DNA of 53,421 nt from CAZPGL01 sp964586175 (lineage in GTDB: Bacteria > Actinomycetota > Acidimicrobiia > Acidimicrobiales > MedAcidi-G1), in the NCBI GenBank assembly GCA_964586175.1, contig CAZPGL010000010.1, positions 1 through 53,421 on the forward strand. The letters are read 5' to 3'. The stretch's first letter is position 1. Each line of letters begins with the position of its first letter. The position numbers and the translations under genes are program-made. The notes under the pieces were generated by a model. That model saw only the letters and a list, made by a program, of their open reading frames with translations, made no database searches and was not told the origin of the DNA. This document shows positions 41,394 to 49,301 of this stretch, one piece after another.

Positions 41394-42610
41394 GCGGGTG
41401 CGCCCAGGCTGACCGGAAAGGTCGAGCGGCCCCGCAAGATGATGCGGGCGTTGAGGGTCGGTTCGGCAGCCACCGCCAGATCGGGGAACCGGCGGATCAG
41501 CCGGCTGACCGCGATCTCGCCCTCCAGACGGGCCAGCGCGGCGCCGAGGCAGTGGTGGACACCGCTGCCGAAGGCCAGATGCCGATTGGCCGACTCGCGG
41601 GTGATGTCCAGTTCATCGGCGCTCGGACCCCAGAGATCGGGATCGCGGTTGGCGCTGCCGAGGGCGGTGAGCACCATCTCGTCGGCCGCCACGTCGATCC
41701 CGCCGATCTCGGTGTCGCGGGTGAGCCGGCGACCCGAGGTCTGCACGGGACTGTCGTAGCGGAGCAACTCGTCGGCCATGGAGGCGTCCACCGATTCGTC
41801 GTCGCGTACGAGGGCCAACTGGTCAGGGTGGTCGAGCAGGGCATGGGTGCCGTTGCCGATCAGGTTCACCGTGGTCTCGTGGCCGGCGACGAACAGCAGC
41901 CCCACCATCGAGAGCAGTTCGCCCTCGGTCATGCGGTCGCCCTCCTCCTCGACCTCAACCAGCGCGGTGAGCAGGTCGTCGGCCGGTTCCCGCCGCTTCT
42001 GCTCGATGGCGTCGAGAAGGTAGGCGTCCATATGGTTGGCGCCGTCAACGGCCGCGGTGACCTGTTCGGGGGTGAGGAACGGTTCCAGGGTCTGGGTCAG
42101 GGCGTGCGACCACGCTCGGACCTTCTGGACGTCGGTGTCGGGGAGTCCCAGCATCCGGTGGATGACCGCGAACGGGATGACGAAGGCGTAGTCGGTGATG
42201 AGGTCGATCTCGTCCCGGCCGGACAGCTCGTCGAGAAGCTCGTCGACGATGGTGGCGGTCTGGTCGCGCATGCGCCCGATGGACCGGGGGGTGAAAGTGC
42301 GCTGCACCAGCCCCCTCAACCGCGTGTGGTCGGGCGGGTCCAGCCCCAGGATCGACGGTGGCCGGTCCTCGCGACGCTCCCGTATGGGCAGCATGTACTC
42401 GGGGATGTCGGCGTTGGTGTCGAAGCGCTCCACCGACGTGGTGGGGTCCCGCAGCACCTGGAAGGCGTCGTCGTACCGGGAGACGACGAGGATGCCGAGC
42501 GGTGTGCGGTGTACGGGGTCCTCGGACCGCAGTCGGGCGTACGTCGGGTACGGGTCGCTCAGGAACTCAGGGTCGAACGGGTTCCAGGACGGTGCTGCCG
42601 TGGCGGTCAT
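41390..42610 (-). CDS. Cytochrome P450
   Basis: Soluble bacterial P450 of 406 residues from ATG 42610. Marks: I-helix AGHETTVNL, K-helix ELLRYDSPVQTSGR (ExxR), and the haem loop FGSGVHHCLGAALAR with axial Cys354. N-terminal style (FDPEFLSDPYPTYARLRSEDPV) fits CYP107/CYP123-like actinobacterial enzymes. It needs a ferredoxin and reductase, neither of which is adjacent. A TAACGT box lies exactly 7 bases before the start, which favours ATG 42610 over one six codons upstream. It follows the OYE-type flavoenzyme on the same strand after 45 bases, but probably has its own promoter. Confidence 0.9.
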   Translation of the reverse strand: MTATAAPSWNPFDPEFLSDPYPTYARLRSEDPVHRTPLGILVVSRYDDAFQVLRDPTTSVERFDTNADIPEYMLPIRERREDRPPSILGLDPPDHTRLRGLVQRTFTPRSIGRMRDQTATIVDELLDELSGRDEIDLITDYAFVIPFAVIHRMLGLPDTDVQKVRAWSHALTQTLEPFLTPEQVTAAVDGANHMDAYLLDAIEQKRREPADDLLTALVEVEEEGDRMTEGELLSMVGLLFVAGHETTVNLIGNGTHALLDHPDQLALVRDDESVDASMADELLRYDSPVQTSGRRLTRDTEIGGIDVAADEMVLTALGSANRDPDLWGPSADELDITRESANRHLAFGSGVHHCLGAALARLEGEIAVSRLIRRFPDLAVAAEPTLNARIILRGRSTFPVSLGAPA

Positions 42611-42617
42611 GCTGCGG

Positions 42618-42623
42618 ACGTTA
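42618..42623 (-). promoter_or_regulatory. Candidate -10 box of the P450 gene
   Basis: TAACGT read leftward, 7 bases before ATG 42610; leaderless-type spacing. Confidence 0.35.
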
Positions 42624-42655
42624 CCCACCCCGATCCGTCGGTGACGAGGCGGTCT

Positions 42656-44788
42656 CTACAGGCCGACGGCCACCGCGTGTCCGCTACGGACGGCTCCTTC
42701 GATGTACCAGGATTCGGCGGCGTCGCCGACCACGTGGACTTCCTGGCCGGCATCGGCCAGCTGGTCGGCGAGGGAGCGGTCGGGGAGAACACCGCCGGCG
42801 ATGACGACGGTGTCGGCGCTGACGTGCCCGTTGGTTTCACCCTGGCTGAAGTCGACGCCTTCGGCGGAGATGCTGGTCATCTCGGCGTCGGTGTGGAAGA
42901 CGACCCCGTCGGCCCGGGCCTCGTGGAGGGCCCGCCAGCGTCGGGGATGGGCCATGGCTTCGGCGGGTTGCGGCCCCGGTTCGATGACCTCGACGTGGCG
43001 GCCCCGTTCGGCGAGGAAGTGGGCCAGTTCGACGCCGACCAGGCCGCCGTGGATGACGGCCACCCGCTTGCCGATCGGCATCCAGGCCCGGGACAGGGCG
43101 CGGACCCGGTCCAGGTCCTCGGTGATCCGGAGGGTGCGGGCCATGGCCAGGGCCAGTCGGGCCAGCCGGGACGGCTGCCTGGCGCCGAGGTCGCCGGCGC
43201 CGGTGAGCAGGGCCCGCAGGTCGTCGCCGGACAGGACGTGGGGCAGGTCGGCGCCGGGCAGATCGGGCCGCTCGCGCCGGGCGCCGGTGGCGACGACGAC
43301 CACATCGGGGTCGAGCGCGGCAACGGTGCTGGGGTCGGCCCGTACGCCGGTGCGGACGTCGACGCCGGCGTCGGCGATGGCGGCGGAGAGGTAGCGGACC
43401 AACTCGCCGTTCATGGGGGTCGTCAACGACGAGAACCGGGCGGTGCCCCCCAGATGGTCGGCGGCTTCGACCAGCGTGACCCGGTGGCCCCGCTGGGCGG
43501 CCACCCGGGCGCATTCCATGCCGCCTGGTCCACCGCCCACGACGAGCACGTGGCGGGGGCTGGCGGCCGGCGTCACCTCGGGCTGGTCGTAGTGGCCTAG
43601 CCGGGCATTGACGGCGCACACCGGCTTGCCGCTCCAGAAGTTCTGGGCCACACAGACGAAGCAGTTGATGCACGGCCGTACCAGGTCGGGCCGGCCGTCG
43701 GAGAGTCGGTCGACCAGGTCGGGGTCGGCCAGCAGCTGGCGGCCCATCGACACGAAGTCGGCGGTGCCGGCACCGATGATGCGCTCCGCCTCGGCGGGCA
43801 GGATTCGGCCCACGGCGATGACCGGGACGTCGACGGCGTCCTTGACCGTCCGGGCGAACGCCTCGTACTGGTTGGGCTGCCAGGGGAGTGGCCCGTCGGT
43901 GAAGCCGACACCGGTACCCGCCGACGAGGTGGCCGACACGTGGATGGCGTCGGCACCGGCGGCCTCGGCGGCCCGGGCGTGCTCGGCGGCGTCGGCCGGG
44001 GTGATGCCCCCGTCGATGCCGTACTCGTTGCCGTCGAGCCGCACGATCACTGCGAAGTCGGTGCCGCACCGCTCCCGGATCGCGGTGACCACCTCGGTCA
44101 GCATCCGGGTGCGCCCGTCGAGGGAGCCGCCGTAGTGGTCGCTGCGGTGGTTCCACGCCGGGGAAAGGAACGTGCTGATCAGGTAGCCGTGGGCGGCGTG
44201 GACCTCGATGCCGTCGAGGCCGGCCCGCTGCACCCGCTCGGCGGCGTCGGCGAAGTCGGCGATGATGCCCTCGATCTGTTCGATGGTCGCTTCGGCGTAC
44301 GTGGGCATCTGGCCACCGGTGAGGGTGGCCATGCGCATCAGCTCGTCCATCGTCGTGTCGGTCATCATCCGGGCTGGATCACCGGGCGGCGGTGGGACCG
44401 ATGGGATCAGGGCCGGCTTCCCCTCGGAGACGTCGACGCTGGAGGTCTTGCCGTGGTGGCAGATCTGGACGACCATCTTGGCCCCGTGGGCGTGCACGGC
44501 GTCGGCCAGCCGGGTCAGGTCGGGGACGACGCCGTCGTGGGACAGGGCGGGTTGGTGGCGGGCCGTGGCGCCGTGGGGGTACGACACGGCGGACGTCTCG
44601 ACGATCAGCAGGCCCACCCCGCCCCGGGCCCTGGTTTCGTAGTGGGCGATGGTCTCGTCGGTGACCAGGCCCTCCTCGGTGCAGTTGTTCTGGTCCATGG
44701 CCGGCAGGACGACCCGGTTGCGCAGCTCGAGGGATCCGAGCCGGCCCGGGGCGAGCAGGTGGGGGAACTGGGGGGAGGTGGCGGGCAT
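42656..44788 (-). CDS. OYE-family NADH:flavin oxidoreductase with 4Fe-4S and NAD(P)-binding domains
   Basis: 710-residue three-domain flavoenzyme like 2,4-dienoyl-CoA reductase (FadH). Residues 1-350 form the FMN TIM barrel, with HHGKTS, the EVHAAHGYLISTFLSP segment carrying the catalytic His pair and GGSLDGRTR. The cluster site CINCFVC...C near residue 360 binds [4Fe-4S]. The C-terminal half binds FAD and pyridine nucleotide (VLVVGGGPGGMECARVAA and VAVIHGGLVGVELAHFLAERG). Trimethylamine dehydrogenase has the same architecture, but its cysteinyl-FMN Cys is not at the matching position here. A TetR-type operator overlaps the promoter, so the gene is probably ligand-induced. Confidence 0.85.
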   Translation of the reverse strand: MPATSPQFPHLLAPGRLGSLELRNRVVLPAMDQNNCTEEGLVTDETIAHYETRARGGVGLLIVETSAVSYPHGATARHQPALSHDGVVPDLTRLADAVHAHGAKMVVQICHHGKTSSVDVSEGKPALIPSVPPPPGDPARMMTDTTMDELMRMATLTGGQMPTYAEATIEQIEGIIADFADAAERVQRAGLDGIEVHAAHGYLISTFLSPAWNHRSDHYGGSLDGRTRMLTEVVTAIRERCGTDFAVIVRLDGNEYGIDGGITPADAAEHARAAEAAGADAIHVSATSSAGTGVGFTDGPLPWQPNQYEAFARTVKDAVDVPVIAVGRILPAEAERIIGAGTADFVSMGRQLLADPDLVDRLSDGRPDLVRPCINCFVCVAQNFWSGKPVCAVNARLGHYDQPEVTPAASPRHVLVVGGGPGGMECARVAAQRGHRVTLVEAADHLGGTARFSSLTTPMNGELVRYLSAAIADAGVDVRTGVRADPSTVAALDPDVVVVATGARRERPDLPGADLPHVLSGDDLRALLTGAGDLGARQPSRLARLALAMARTLRITEDLDRVRALSRAWMPIGKRVAVIHGGLVGVELAHFLAERGRHVEVIEPGPQPAEAMAHPRRWRALHEARADGVVFHTDAEMTSISAEGVDFSQGETNGHVSADTVVIAGGVLPDRSLADQLADAGQEVHVVGDAAESWYIEGAVRSGHAVAVGL

Positions 44789-44794
44789 GCCCCC

Positions 44795-44819
44795 ATCATG
44801 ACCTGACGGACCGTCAGGT
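44795..44819 (-). promoter_or_regulatory. TetR-type operator adjoining the -10 box of the OYE-family gene
   Basis: A perfect 19-base palindrome, ACCTGACGG-A-CCGTCAGGT (44801-44819), lies directly against a CATGAT -10 box (44800-44795), which is 6 bases before ATG 44788. TGACGG-N-CCGTCA is a classic TetR-family half-site arrangement. The cognate regulator is not adjacent. Confidence 0.6.
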
Positions 44820-44865
44820 GCCACCCTGTGACCGCAGGGGCCCGGCGGGTCAGCCGGTCAACACG

Positions 44866-45765
44866 TCAGCCGGCCAACTTGGCCAGGGTCTTGAGGCGCC
44901 ATTCCTCGGTGGTGTCGACGGCGTTGAACGTGAAGCAGTGGATCCCGGCGATCCCGAGCTCGTCGGCCCGCTGGGAGAGCGGGGCGATGAGTTTGTTCGG
45001 GTTGTAGCCGCCGGGTGAGAGAAGTCGGATCACCGACGCCCGGTTCTTCTTCAGGTAGCGGGCCGAGTGGCCGATACCCAGTCGGATCGAGATGGTCAAC
45101 AGCTTGGTGCGGTCGACGGCGCCCGGCACCCCCAGGTGGCAGGGCAGGGTCACCCCGGCGGACCGTCGGCACGCCAGCCAGTCCCCGATGGTCCGGGCGT
45201 CGAAGCACATCTGGGTGGCCATGTAGCCGTCCAGGCCGGCCTCGGCGATCATCTCCTGCTTCTCGATCTGGGCGTCGACCAGGGCCTGGTCGGGGATGGT
45301 GGCGTGACCGTCCGGGTAGGAGCCGACGCCGATGGTGTCGATGTCGGGTCGGCGGTCGAGGAAGTTGCGGAGGAAGCCCGCAGCGTCGGTGTAGGGGCCG
45401 CGGGGGTCGGCGTCGCCGCCGATCACGAAGACCGTCCTGATGCCCTGCTCGTTCACCCGGCGCACGATGCGGTCGACGTGGTCCTCGCTCTCGACCATGC
45501 GGGCCGCGAGGTGCGGGATGGTGGTCAGACCCTGTTCGGCGAACGTGGCACAGAGGTCCAGAGTGTCGTCGATGGTCTTGGCCGGGGAGCAGGTCACCGA
45601 CACCGTTGACCCGGCCGGCACGTAGGCCGCCTGGTCGTGGATGTTCTTGAGCGGGATCAGCTCGTAGGTCATGCCTTCGAGCAGCCGGCGGTGCACCGTG
45701 CGGTCGCCGCGGCTGAGCAGCGGCTTGCGGGAGCGGGGCTGGGGGGACTCGGGGGGCTGACTCAT
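44866..45765 (-). CDS. Methylenetetrahydrofolate reductase-like protein
   Basis: 299-residue TIM-barrel protein of the MetF superfamily, of the divergent type found in demethylation gene sets. Signature stretches: STVSVTCSPAKTIDDTLDL, GLTTIPHLAARMVESEDHVD, VFVIGGDADPRGPYTDA and IGVGSYPDGHATIPD (about 150-165). The expected reaction here is oxidation of methyl-THF (made by the pterin methyltransferase) to methylene-THF using FAD; whether it uses NAD(P) or another acceptor is not visible. Last gene of the corrinoid/THF cluster, 75 bases after the formate-THF ligase. Confidence 0.82.
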   Translation of the reverse strand: MSQPPESPQPRSRKPLLSRGDRTVHRRLLEGMTYELIPLKNIHDQAAYVPAGSTVSVTCSPAKTIDDTLDLCATFAEQGLTTIPHLAARMVESEDHVDRIVRRVNEQGIRTVFVIGGDADPRGPYTDAAGFLRNFLDRRPDIDTIGVGSYPDGHATIPDQALVDAQIEKQEMIAEAGLDGYMATQMCFDARTIGDWLACRRSAGVTLPCHLGVPGAVDRTKLLTISIRLGIGHSARYLKKNRASVIRLLSPGGYNPNKLIAPLSQRADELGIAGIHCFTFNAVDTTEEWRLKTLAKLAG

Positions 45766-45840
45766 CGCGGGCGCGACCTCCTTGTGGCGCCGGGGACAGA
45801 TCTGGTGGAGCGACGTTGCTCCGTTGGCCGGGGCGGCCGG

Positions 45841-47538
45841 TCAACTCAGGCCGACGATCTCCCCGTGTTCGTCGATGTCAATGCCGGTCGCGCCGGGTCG
45901 GGCGCCGAGGCCGGGCATGGTGCGCATGTCGCCGCAGATGGGGTAGACGAAGCCGGCACCGACCGAGGCCCGTACCTCCCTGACCGGCAGGGTCCAGCCG
46001 GTGGGCGCCCCCTTGAGGGCGGCATTCGAGCTGATCGACAGGTGGGTTTTGGCGATGCACACCGGCAGGTTGCCGAAGCCGTTGGCCTCGTAGGTGTCGA
46101 TCTGCTTGTTGGCCTGCGGGGAGAAGTCGACGCCGTCGGCCCCGTACACCTTGTCGGCGACGGTGCGGATCTTGTCCCGCAGGGGCATCTCGTCGGGGTA
46201 CAGCACCTGGAAGTCGCTGGGTTCGTCGGCCGCCTCGGCGACCGCCTCGGCCAGTTCGGCGGCGCCGGAGCCACCGTCGGCGAAGTGGGTGGTCACCGCG
46301 ACCCGGGCGTTGAACTCCTGGGCGATCTCCTTGATGGCGTTGATGTCGCCGTCGTGGTCGCCGGGGAACACGTTGATGGCCACGACCGGGGAAACCCCGT
46401 GGACCTGCATGTTCTCGAGCTGCTTGCGCAGGTTGTCGCCGCCCTGGTGGACCTCGTCGGGGTTCTCGGCGAGGAGTGCCTCGGGCAGCGGCTTGCCGGC
46501 CACGATCTTGTGGTTGCCGGAGTGGGCCTTGAGGCCCCGCACGGTGGCCACCAGCACCGCGGCGTCCGGAGCGATGCCCGAGTAGCGGCACTTGATGTTG
46601 AAGAAGCGCTCGGCGCCCATGTCGGCACCGAAGCCGGCCTCGGTCAGGAGGTAGTCGCCGGTGTGGATGCCGATCTGGTCGGCGATGATCGACGAGTTGC
46701 CGGTGGCGATGTTGCCGAACGGGCCGCAGTGCACGAGGGCCGGGGTGCCCTCCAGGGTCTGCATGAGGTTCGGCTTGATGGCCTCCTTGAGGATGACGGT
46801 CATCGAGCCCGCGACGCCGAGGTCCTCGGCGGTCACCGGGGTACCGGCCTTGTCGTAGCCCACGACGATCCGACCCATCCGGACCCGCAGGTCGGCCAGC
46901 GAGGTGCACAGGGCCAGGGCGGCCATGACCTCCGAGGCGGCGGTGATGTCGAAGCCAGTCTCGCGGGGAACGCCGTCGAGGCGGCCGCCGAGGCCGATGA
47001 CGATGTTGCGCAGGGCCCGCTCGTTGATGTCCATGACCCGGCGCCATGTGATGTTGTGGAGGTCGAGGCCCAGCTCGTTGCCGTGGAACAGGTGGGCGTC
47101 GAGCATCGCCGAGCACATGTTGTGGGCGGCGGTCACCGCGTGCATGTCGCCGGTCAGGTGGAGGTTGAATAGTTCCATTGGGACGACCTGGCTGTAGCCG
47201 CCGCCGGCCGCGCCGCCCTTGATGCCGAAGGTCGGACCCATCGAGGGCTGCCGGATGGCGATGGTGGCCTTCTTGCCGATGTGGCTGAAGCCCTGGCCGA
47301 GGCCGACGGTGGTCGTGGTCTTGCCTTCGCCGAGTGGGGTGGGGGTGATGGCCGACACGACGACGTAGCGGGCCTTGGGCCGGTCCTGCATGGCACCGAT
47401 GGCGTCGAGCTTGATCTTGGCCGCCCCGTCACCGTAGGGCTCGAGGTGCTCAGCGGGGATACCGGCCTCGTCGGCGATCTCGGTCAGGGGGCGGAGCACC
47501 GCCTGGCGGGCGATCTCGAGGTCAGACGGGAACGACAT
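45841..47538 (-). CDS. fhs: Formate-tetrahydrofolate ligase
   Basis: 565-residue FTHFS, which links formate, ATP and THF to 10-formyl-THF and can run backward to yield ATP and formate. The P-loop is TPLGEGKTTTT (67-77), followed by GLGQGFSHIGKKATIAIRQPS, KGGAAGGGYSQVVPME and the late PLPEALLAENPDEV region. Full family length. In a methyl-group-oxidising pathway it would recover ATP by releasing formate. It lies 221 bases after mttB with its own possible -10 box (TACACT, 47639-47634), so it may be separately regulated. ATG 47538 is preceded by GAAAGAG. Confidence 0.92.
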   Translation of the reverse strand: MSFPSDLEIARQAVLRPLTEIADEAGIPAEHLEPYGDGAAKIKLDAIGAMQDRPKARYVVVSAITPTPLGEGKTTTTVGLGQGFSHIGKKATIAIRQPSMGPTFGIKGGAAGGGYSQVVPMELFNLHLTGDMHAVTAAHNMCSAMLDAHLFHGNELGLDLHNITWRRVMDINERALRNIVIGLGGRLDGVPRETGFDITAASEVMAALALCTSLADLRVRMGRIVVGYDKAGTPVTAEDLGVAGSMTVILKEAIKPNLMQTLEGTPALVHCGPFGNIATGNSSIIADQIGIHTGDYLLTEAGFGADMGAERFFNIKCRYSGIAPDAAVLVATVRGLKAHSGNHKIVAGKPLPEALLAENPDEVHQGGDNLRKQLENMQVHGVSPVVAINVFPGDHDGDINAIKEIAQEFNARVAVTTHFADGGSGAAELAEAVAEAADEPSDFQVLYPDEMPLRDKIRTVADKVYGADGVDFSPQANKQIDTYEANGFGNLPVCIAKTHLSISSNAALKGAPTGWTLPVREVRASVGAGFVYPICGDMRTMPGLGARPGATGIDIDEHGEIVGLS

Positions 47539-47759
47539 GGCTCGCACTCTTTCGGTGGTGGGACGCCTCTGGCTGGCGGGGAACGGGTCGGCGGGGAACG
47601 GTCGGGTCGGCTCCGGACGCCGCGGACCCGGCGAGTGTAGTGATCGGTCGGCGACTTGGCCACCGACAGGAAAGAACCACCCCCCACACGGGATGTTGCC
47701 GGGCAGGCAGTCGGGCGGGGGGCCGGGCCGTCGGGCGGGCGGACGGCTGGCCGGCCGGC
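47539..47759 (-). promoter_or_regulatory. Intergenic region between mttB and fhs: hairpin and possible promoter
   Basis: Largest gap in the window (221 bases). Just after the mttB stop, GCCGTC and GACGGC (47727-47747) form a 6-base GC stem next to a GCCGGCCGGC palindrome. A TACACT box (47639-47634) could start a ~90-base leader for fhs. I see no recognisable riboswitch. Confidence 0.3.
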
Positions 47760-49301
47760 TCAGGCGAACGCATCGGGGATGTCCTCCTTGCGGCGGGCCA
47801 TGAAGTCCTGCAGGGCCGCGTCGGCGGCGTCGTCGAGGCCCGGCCCCTCGTAGTCGGCCAGCATCTGCTTCCAGATGCCGTTGGCCCGCTGGGCGGCGTC
47901 GAGGCTGCCGTCCTCCTCCCACTGCTCGAAGCTGTCGTTGTTGGCCACCTCCGAGCGGGCGAACGCCGTCTCGAAGTTGGCGTAGGTGTGGGCCGCCCCG
48001 AGGAAGTGCTGGCCCGGCCCCACCTCGAAGATGGCGTCCATGGCCTGGCCGTTCTCCGACAGGTCGACACCGGTCACGAAGTTGGCCATCAGGCCGCACT
48101 GGTCGGCGTCGATGACGAACTTCTCGTACCCCATCGCCAAGCCGCCCTCCAGCCAGCCGGCCGAGTGGAGCATGAAGTTGACCCCGCCCATGAGTGCCGG
48201 GATCAGGGTGGCCATGCTCTCCGACGCTGCCTGGGCGTCGGGCACCTTGGAGCCGCACAGGTTTCCGCCCGACCGGAACGGCAGGCCCAGCCGGCGGGCC
48301 AGGGCGGCGACCGTGTAGAGCACCAGCGCCGGTTCGGGGGTCCCGAACGTCGGGGCCCCGGTCTGCATCGACATCGACGAGGCGAACGACCCGAACACCA
48401 TCGGGGCCCCCGGGTTGACCAGCTGGACGAAGGTCATGCCGGCCAGGGCCTCAGCCAGGGTCTGGGCGGCCACCCCGGCCACCGTCACCGGCGCCATGGC
48501 CCCGGCGAGGATGAACGGGCTGACCATGGTGGCCTGCATGCTGCGGGCATAGGTCTCGGCCGCCCCCAGCATGGTGGCGTCCCAGGCCATGGGCGACGAG
48601 GCGTTGATGAGGCTGGTCATCACCGTGTTCTCGGCGACGAAGTCCCGGCCGAACACCAGCCCGGCCATGTCGATGGAGTCCTGGGCCCGCTCGGAGGCCG
48701 TCACCGACCCCATGAACGGCTTGTCGCTGTAGCGCAGGTGGGCGTACACCATGTCGAGGTGGCGCTTGGCCACCGGAATGTCGACCGGCTCACACACCGT
48801 GCCGCCCGACAGGTGCATGTGCGGCGACTGGTAGGCCAGCTTCACGAAGTTCTGGAAGTCCTCGATGGTGGCGTAGCGGCGGCCCTGGTCGAGGTCGTGG
48901 ACGAACGGCGATCCGTACGCCGGGACGAACACGGTGGCGTCACCGCCGACCTGCACGCTGCGGGCCGGGTTGCGGGCGTGGTGGGTGTAGACGGCCGGGG
49001 CGGTGGCGGTGACGATCTCGCGACACATGCCGCGGGGGAACCGCACCCGTTCGCCGTCGACGTCGGCCCCGGCGTCGGCCAGCAGGGTCAGGGCGCTCGG
49101 GTAGTCGCGAAAGTCGATGCCGACCTCTTCGAGGATGGTGTCGGCGTTGTCCTCGATCTGGGCCAGCCCCTCTTCGGAGACCACCTCGACCGGCGCCATG
49201 CTGCGGGTCAGGTAGGGCCGGACCGCGCTGGCTGCGCTGCCGCTGCGGGCGGCCTGGCGGGCCGCCCGCCCGCCCGAACGGCGGCGGGGTGCGTCGCTCA
49301 T
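47760..49301 (-). CDS. MttB-family (trimethylamine/betaine:corrinoid) methyltransferase, non-pyrrolysine
   Basis: 513-residue member of the MttB superfamily, which transfers a methyl group from a methylated amine to Co(I) of a corrinoid protein. Landmarks: an Arg-rich N-terminus, EEVGIDFRDYPSALTLLADAG near residue 58, VTVAGVAAQTLAEALAGMTF, LVNPGAPMVFGSF, GSKVPDAQAASESMATLIPAL and a C-terminal FMARRKEDIPDAF. The frame has no internal UAG, so it belongs to the non-pyrrolysine group, whose known members demethylate quaternary amines such as glycine betaine, proline betaine, carnitine or butyrobetaine. The precise substrate cannot be told. Its ATG overlaps the stop of the RACo gene (ATGA), and the partner corrinoid protein lies at the right edge. 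Confidence 0.88.
   Translation of the reverse strand: MSDAPRRRSGGRAARQAARSGSAASAVRPYLTRSMAPVEVVSEEGLAQIEDNADTILEEVGIDFRDYPSALTLLADAGADVDGERVRFPRGMCREIVTATAPAVYTHHARNPARSVQVGGDATVFVPAYGSPFVHDLDQGRRYATIEDFQNFVKLAYQSPHMHLSGGTVCEPVDIPVAKRHLDMVYAHLRYSDKPFMGSVTASERAQDSIDMAGLVFGRDFVAENTVMTSLINASSPMAWDATMLGAAETYARSMQATMVSPFILAGAMAPVTVAGVAAQTLAEALAGMTFVQLVNPGAPMVFGSFASSMSMQTGAPTFGTPEPALVLYTVAALARRLGLPFRSGGNLCGSKVPDAQAASESMATLIPALMGGVNFMLHSAGWLEGGLAMGYEKFVIDADQCGLMANFVTGVDLSENGQAMDAIFEVGPGQHFLGAAHTYANFETAFARSEVANNDSFEQWEEDGSLDAAQRANGIWKQMLADYEGPGLDDAADAALQDFMARRKEDIPDAFA

Noticed and set aside
40019..43600. Open frame of 1193 codons on the plus strand across the exporter, P450 and OYE-family genes
   Set aside because: Crosses three genes in other frames, low-complexity Arg/Gly/Val composition, no domain recognisable.
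42656..44788. Trimethylamine dehydrogenase, which would fit the methylamine context
   Set aside because: Same three-domain architecture, but the cysteine that forms the 6-S-cysteinyl-FMN bond (soon after the RNR segment) is not at the equivalent position, so 2,4-dienoyl-CoA reductase-like is the safer call.
47539..47759. THF or cobalamin riboswitch upstream of the formate-THF ligase
   Set aside because: Only short GC hairpins are seen; no B12-box or THF-aptamer consensus could be matched by eye.
47760..49301. Possible pyrrolysine (UAG) codon in the MttB-family gene
   Set aside because: The frame is uninterrupted from start to a normal stop; no in-frame UAG, so it is the non-pyrrolysine subfamily.
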